A stretch of 64,000 nt of DNA from Doryteuthis pealeii (Eukaryota > Mollusca > Cephalopoda > Myopsida > Loliginidae): positions 136,852,620 through 136,916,619 of the forward strand of contig CM042139.1 of the NCBI GenBank assembly GCA_023376005.1. Reading direction: 5' to 3'. Made by a program: the position numbers and the translations under genes. Shown in pieces: positions 59,042 to 64,000 of this stretch. Under the pieces are notes generated by a model. The model saw only the letters and a program-made list of their open reading frames with translations, searched no databases and was not told where the DNA came from. Positions within the stretch are counted from its first letter, which is position 1. Every line of letters starts with the position of its first letter.

Positions 59042-60010
59042 TTTATTGGTGTCCCCGAGGTTGGTTGGTTGGTTGGATTTTACAGAATGTCGAACCTTGG
59101 GTTATTTTCTGTCGTAGACATTTAATTTTATTCATCATTTTGGGGTATTCAATTAAAAAAAAAATATTTATCTCATAGATAGAACCAGAACAGGTACAAC
59201 CATTTCTGGTCAGAGTGGATCTGGGAGTAATGGCAATGAGAGATACTCCACACTATCTTGAATTCCAGAATTGCAACCTCATCACAAGATGCAATTTAAC
59301 GTCATACCTAGGATTCCAAGACATTAAGCTTCTAACACATAAGTTTTAAAGCGAGGCGCATGGTGCAATGGTTACCGTCGTAGGAAATAGATTTGGTGAC
59401 ATGAGTTCAAAACCATAACGAGGCTGTTTTCATTTCACATAGCGCTAATACCCTTGGGAAAGTTTTGAACCAAACTATTTCATTCCGGCTAAGGGCAAAA
59501 TAGTAGGGTATATTGGATTTTTAACCTTGATTAGGCAACAGTCTAGGAGAACATAAACTCTGAATTCAAAAGGGTTAAACTCTGCTTAAGAGATTGAACT
59601 TGTATTTCATACTGCTTCGTGTGGGGTTTGGGGAGGGGTAAATATCTATATTGTTTTATCAGCTTCAGGTTAGTAGGCTGGAAATTGCATTAGAAGTAGT
59701 TTAGTTCAATAGAGTGTGTGGTTGGTTGATTAGTTTGTGATGTTTTTTTACGACATGTCAACCCTTGGGTTATTTTACGTCGAGTCGTTTGTTTTATTTA
59801 TTCTTGAAAATTTTCTAAACTCATCTTTTACAAACATTTTAAAACATTAAAAAAAATAGATCGGATTATAACAGCTACTACCACTCCCGATCAAAGTGGA
59901 CCTGCGAGAATTGGTAATGAAGGGTTATATCACACTCCCCGACAACCAAAATTGGAGCCTCACCTCGAAATGCAATTAATCATCATATCTAGGACACTAA
60001 GAGCTTTAGC
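59042..60010 (+). repeat. Family R / SINE / family R cluster, copy 2
   Basis: Family R 59042-59335, SINE 59351-59603, family R 59720-60010, in the same order as 19150-20120. Confidence 0.55.
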
Positions 60011-60157
60011 TATCACTTTCTACCATATATATGATGAAAAGGTTGGGATTTGAAATAAGAGCATTACGGTCAGGACAAACATATAGTGCTAGGACTTGGC
60101 GTGACCAGCCGATTAATCTGAGAAGGATTTCGATTACCCGTCTATTAAGAGACAAAG

Positions 60158-60265
60158 AGTTCAATTAATTTAGCGGAGTTTAACAAGTTTGAATACAGAG
60201 TTTTCCTTCTCCTAAACTGGGTGCCTAACCAATGTTAAAAAGCACGACCTGCCCTACTATGATCA
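60158..60265 (-). mobile_element. SINE 3' portion, copy 2
   Basis: Equivalent of 20280-20385. Confidence 0.5.
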
Positions 60266-60731
60266 AAAGTGACAGGAGAAATAGGAATAATTATTTATGG
60301 TTATTTTGTAATTGCCTCAATTAGTTTTGACCTTAGATCATCGTCAGGAAATATTGATTTAAAATTTTTTTTTACAATAGTTGATATGCCACGAAAGAAG
60401 CGAAAAGATTTCGTATTCATTTTCGTCAAAATAATATTTTCCGTATCGAAGTATTTCGACCTGACTATTTTATGGTCATTGTCATCGTAAAAATCTAGCA
60501 GATAATTTGAAAAATAATTGTTAAAAATTGGCGAGGTGGGTTTCAAATCAGTATTAACTGTTTTAATCAGATATTTAACTAAGGAATTTGTTTATTTAGG
60601 TACATATAAGTCAAGCCACATCTGTCTGCTAGATTTTAACGGAAGTTAGTTTGATTTTATTGTCATTTTTTATTAATTTCTGGAAAAGTTGATAAATAAG
60701 TAATCAAACTCTCACTGTGAATTGAGTACCC

Positions 60732-61017
60732 TATAGTCTGGGTCGGCAGACTACCTAACTATGGTGTCACGATAATTTCTTGTTGGAAGGACAAATTGCA
60801 GTCTTTTCCATATAATCGTAAACAAACAAAAAAGCATGTTGCCGTCGCTCGTCACGTAATTCAGGAAGAATGGGGTAGCCTAGGAAGGAATAAAGGTGTG
60901 ATAAAGGAAAATCAGCTAATGGTAAAACCGCTTCCTTCAAAGATCTTATTAGTTTCCAGAATGGGAGGAACCAAAAAACTGGCCCAACTAATTTTCTATC
61001 CACTAACTGTAGCATGA
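60732..61017 (+). mobile_element. Possible hAT-like fragment with 73-codon frame, copy 2
   Basis: Equivalent of 20858-21135. Here 60796-61017 is open through KKHVAVARHVIQEEWGSLG and on to the shared C-terminal part. No domain is recognised. Whether the open or the broken version is correct is unknown. Confidence 0.3.
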
Positions 61018-61469
61018 GACAACGCATTGATCGAGATGATTATTAAGTAGATATGAATCCATTTATATGACACTTTTGCTTTGTGAAATAGAAAGTTTGA
61101 TAAAAATACACACATTTACACAGATACAAAAACAGATGCACATTCCGGGTAACGGTTATCGTAGTCAGAAATGGAAACCGTGGCCTTTTTTCAAATCCTG
61201 GAAAATGCTGAATTCATTTCACTTACCTTGTTAAAGGCTTGCAGTCATCGTTCTTTCCCAGGCCATGGGTAAATGGGAAGGAAGACATGGTTCTTTGGAG
61301 TTGGTTAGGCAATAAGGAAAAATCTGGATTTAAACCAGCTCTAATGTGCTTAAATATTGATATTGAGTCACATTCTTTTCTTGGTGGAAGTGTTGGATAA
61401 ATGAATACAAACAAAATCAGCAGCATTAGGAAATTACCCAAAACCTTCGGCATAGGTGCGATGTTACAG

Positions 61470-61580
61470 AAGATTGTAAGAATATGGCACCCAACGGGGA
61501 TGGAACTCACTATTCATTATTAATGTATCTGCAAGACAAGCTTCTTAACCATTACACCACAATGGGAGTTCATATCCAGC
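61470..61580 (-). mobile_element. tRNA-derived SINE head, copy 2
   Basis: Equivalent of 21590-21700. Confidence 0.5.
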
Positions 61581-61927
61581 AGCATTATCCTGGGTATAAT
61601 GCGAAACAACAAACAGCTACAGAAATTGAAGAAATATAAAAATCAATTAAAATGAAAATGAAACATAATACAATTTTTCGGAAAAATAAATAATAAGCGT
61701 CAAAATAGGATAAAAAACAACATATATAGTTTTTCGCCTTCACGGCATGAAGAAGGAGAACAGAGTGTAAATAATATAAGATCTGCAAGAGATGAGGATG
61801 AATGTTTAAATAATGTAGACAAAGCCAACACAATGGATTATTACATAACTGGATAAATATATAGAAATTAATAATTTCAGGGATAAAAAGTCCCCTAAAA
61901 AGCAATGCAAGGGTAGACTCCTTAAAT

Positions 61928-62009
<82 letters not shown>

Positions 62010-62013
<4 letters not shown>

Positions 62014-62133
62014 ATAAATCTAATGAGTCAGACTATTAGTTTCGCTTAATGCTCTTCAGTGTTAAGATCTTAGCCCTGAAGAGCATTAAGTGAAACTAAT
62101 AGTAAGTTCGTCTGACTCATTAGATTTATCTTT
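62010..62133. mobile_element. Foldback hairpin element, copy 2
   Basis: Equivalent of 22131-22252. The arms keep their pairing, and two single-base insertions lie at the edge of an arm and in the loop. Confidence 0.8.
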
Positions 62134-62411
62134 ATTATTTGCTCTACTTAGGTATTGAGCACTTTTTACTTATTAGCTTATTTTTCCTAGCGGTTGTATG
62201 AATATATATATATCTATATACATATATATACATACAATTTGTTTTTTTTTTGGCCAAATACTGTACCAATAGATTACTTTTTGTTAGTACGACTATCTTG
62301 GTCTTTTCTTTATTCCAAAAAATCTTTTTCTCCCTGGTTGATGTTTGGTAGTATTCTTATTCAAACTCTCTGCTGGGTTTTTTCTCACCGCGAGGACTTA
62401 CCAACACGCTT

Positions 62412-62466
<55 letters not shown>

Positions 62467-62469
<3 letters not shown>

Positions 62470-63620
62470 TTGCAGTCCGGTCATCAGTGGAGTGAAGCAG
62501 GGCTGCGTCCTTGCACCTACGCTGTTCGGGATATTTTTCTTCTTGCTTCTCCAGTACGCCTTCAAGGACTGCAGCGAGGGAGCCTACATACACAACAGAG
62601 CTGACGGCAATTTGCTCAACATCGCTCACCTTAAGCTAAGACCAAAGTCACGAAGGTCCTCATTCGGGAAATGCTATTTGCCGATGAGGCAGCCTTAACG
62701 TCACACACTGAGCACAGCCTGTAATAGCTTGTCAGTCGACTCACACAGGCTTGCAAGGAGTTCGGGCTTACCATATGTCTAAATAAGACCAAAGTCATGG
62801 CACAAGGTGTAGATACCCTTCAAATATTGTCATCAACGGGCACAGCCTGGAAGCAGTTGAGAACTTCAAGTACCTTGGGTCCAGCATTTCCAATTCAGTC
62901 TCCACTGGCAGTGAAGTCAACAGCACAATCGCGAGAGCGGCGGTAGTCATGGACAAACTGAGCAAGCGAGTCTGGAACAATGTCAGCCTTAATAACAGAA
63001 CCAAACTGCGCGTTTACAAAGCGTGCGTTCTCAGTACTCTCATATACAGTAGCGAAGCCAGGATCACATACTCATGTCACATGAGGAATTTCCACCCCAG
63101 ATGCCTACGCCGCATTCTACGCATACGCTAGCAGTTCAAAGTGCTGGAACGGGCGAACATAAACAGCATGCCCGCCATCATATGCGAGATAAACCTGTGT
63201 TAGCTTGGCCACGTCCGGAGGATGGAAAAAGGCTGCATCCCCAAAGACTTGCTGTATGTTGAATTTGTTGAGGGCACCCAACGGTAGGGAGACCCTGTAT
63301 GTGCTTTAAAGATGTCTGCAAGAGGGACATGGAGACATAACCCATCGACACCAACACATGGGAGGCTTATGCAGAAGACCGTACGGGCTGGCGCCTCCTC
63401 GTCAGGCAAGGAACGAAAAGGAGTGAAAAAGAGAGGAAAGAAGCCGCCGCAGAAAAGAGATCCATAAGGAAGGAGAAACAACAGCAAGCATAACCGTTTG
63501 TATGCAATCACTGCACCAGAGATTGCCACTCAAAATTTGATGTCTTCAGCCACTCACGCAGTTGCAGATAAAAAAGTGGACACTACGCCATCGTCTTAAG
63601 TAGACGGAAGGATGACAACA
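62467..63620 (+). pseudogene. 5'-truncated LINE, copy 2
   Basis: Equivalent of 22581-23737, with the same FADE catalytic change and the same frameshifts. It differs by an A/G at about 62907 (TCCACTGGCAG) and a loss of one C near 63282. Confidence 0.75.
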
Positions 63621-64000
63621 ATATATATATATATATATATAAAAGATAGCAAGTAAGGAGAGTCTTTATATAAATAGTGCTCTATGCTATTATAGCACAT
63701 AAGGTAGGAATTTAAAATTATAAATATATGGATACTATATTTCCATTACTCAAGTTTCATTTAACGGGGGTGTAGTAAAAAGTTGACAGTCACGAGTTGA
63801 TGAGGGGAAATGTTTTTACACGAGACATTTACTCGAAAAATATCTAAGATGTTTAGATATTAGTGCACGTGATATTAAAACGAAAAAAAAATCTAACGAG
63901 GAAGTACTAAAATCAAAACAGTTTTTTATATAAGAAATGAGTGGATTAGATAGATAACTGTTGTTAATATTTAGATAATACATACATACATACGTTCAGA

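Overview
This window looks like intergenic, repeat-dominated DNA from an animal genome. An octopus-like cephalopod is the best guess, and that is an inference rather than a demonstrated identification. The grounds are very high A+T, dense (TA)n, (CA)n, (GA)n and (AAT)n microsatellites, many tRNA-derived SINE pieces with RNA polymerase III A/B-box motifs, Helitron-like ends, decayed LTR and non-LTR retrotransposons, and foldback elements. I found no host protein-coding gene, no rRNA gene, no convincing functional tRNA gene, and nothing bacterial such as operons or CRISPR. The only long reading frame that carries protein signatures belongs to a Ty3/gypsy retrotransposon.

Layout. (1) 1-8,440: a head-to-tail chain of Helitron-like elements. 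Three copies of a CCGGTC-ATG-GACCGG hairpin followed by a CTAG-like end lie at 3183, 6660 and 8411, each running into (TA)n and then the next element's 5'-type sequence. Nested in the chain are a large foldback element (2299-3150) and an internally deleted gypsy element (3473-5585) with one LTR. (2) 8,494-11,663: an LTR element with both LTRs, a polypurine tract and gag-like debris, possibly BEL/Pao. (3) 11,664-24,119: SINEs, an unnamed interspersed repeat family, a GIY-YIG endonuclease relic, hAT-like ends, a 122-bp foldback and a 5'-truncated LINE with a decayed reverse transcriptase. (4) 24,120-47,134: a 10-N assembly gap at 26,473, then sequence whose tandem repeats carry indels as in poorly polished long reads. 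It includes a 5-kb array of about 52-bp units with higher-order structure, a 480-bp foldback, purine-rich degenerate repeats, a 36-bp tandem array inside a roughly 730-bp duplication, and about 490 bp of TG/CA/TA tract. (5) 47,135-64,000: a second, nearly identical copy of 7,675-24,119, running off the window end.

The elements do not act together as a pathway; the window is a record of nested insertion, internal deletion and tandem amplification. The main points for follow-up are the large duplication (real, or an uncollapsed haplotype or assembly artefact), the 52-bp array whose unit resembles the Helitron-like 5' end, the gypsy frame that stayed open through two internal deletions, and the very different (TA)n lengths in the two copies. 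I did not find a defensible new enzymatic or defence system.
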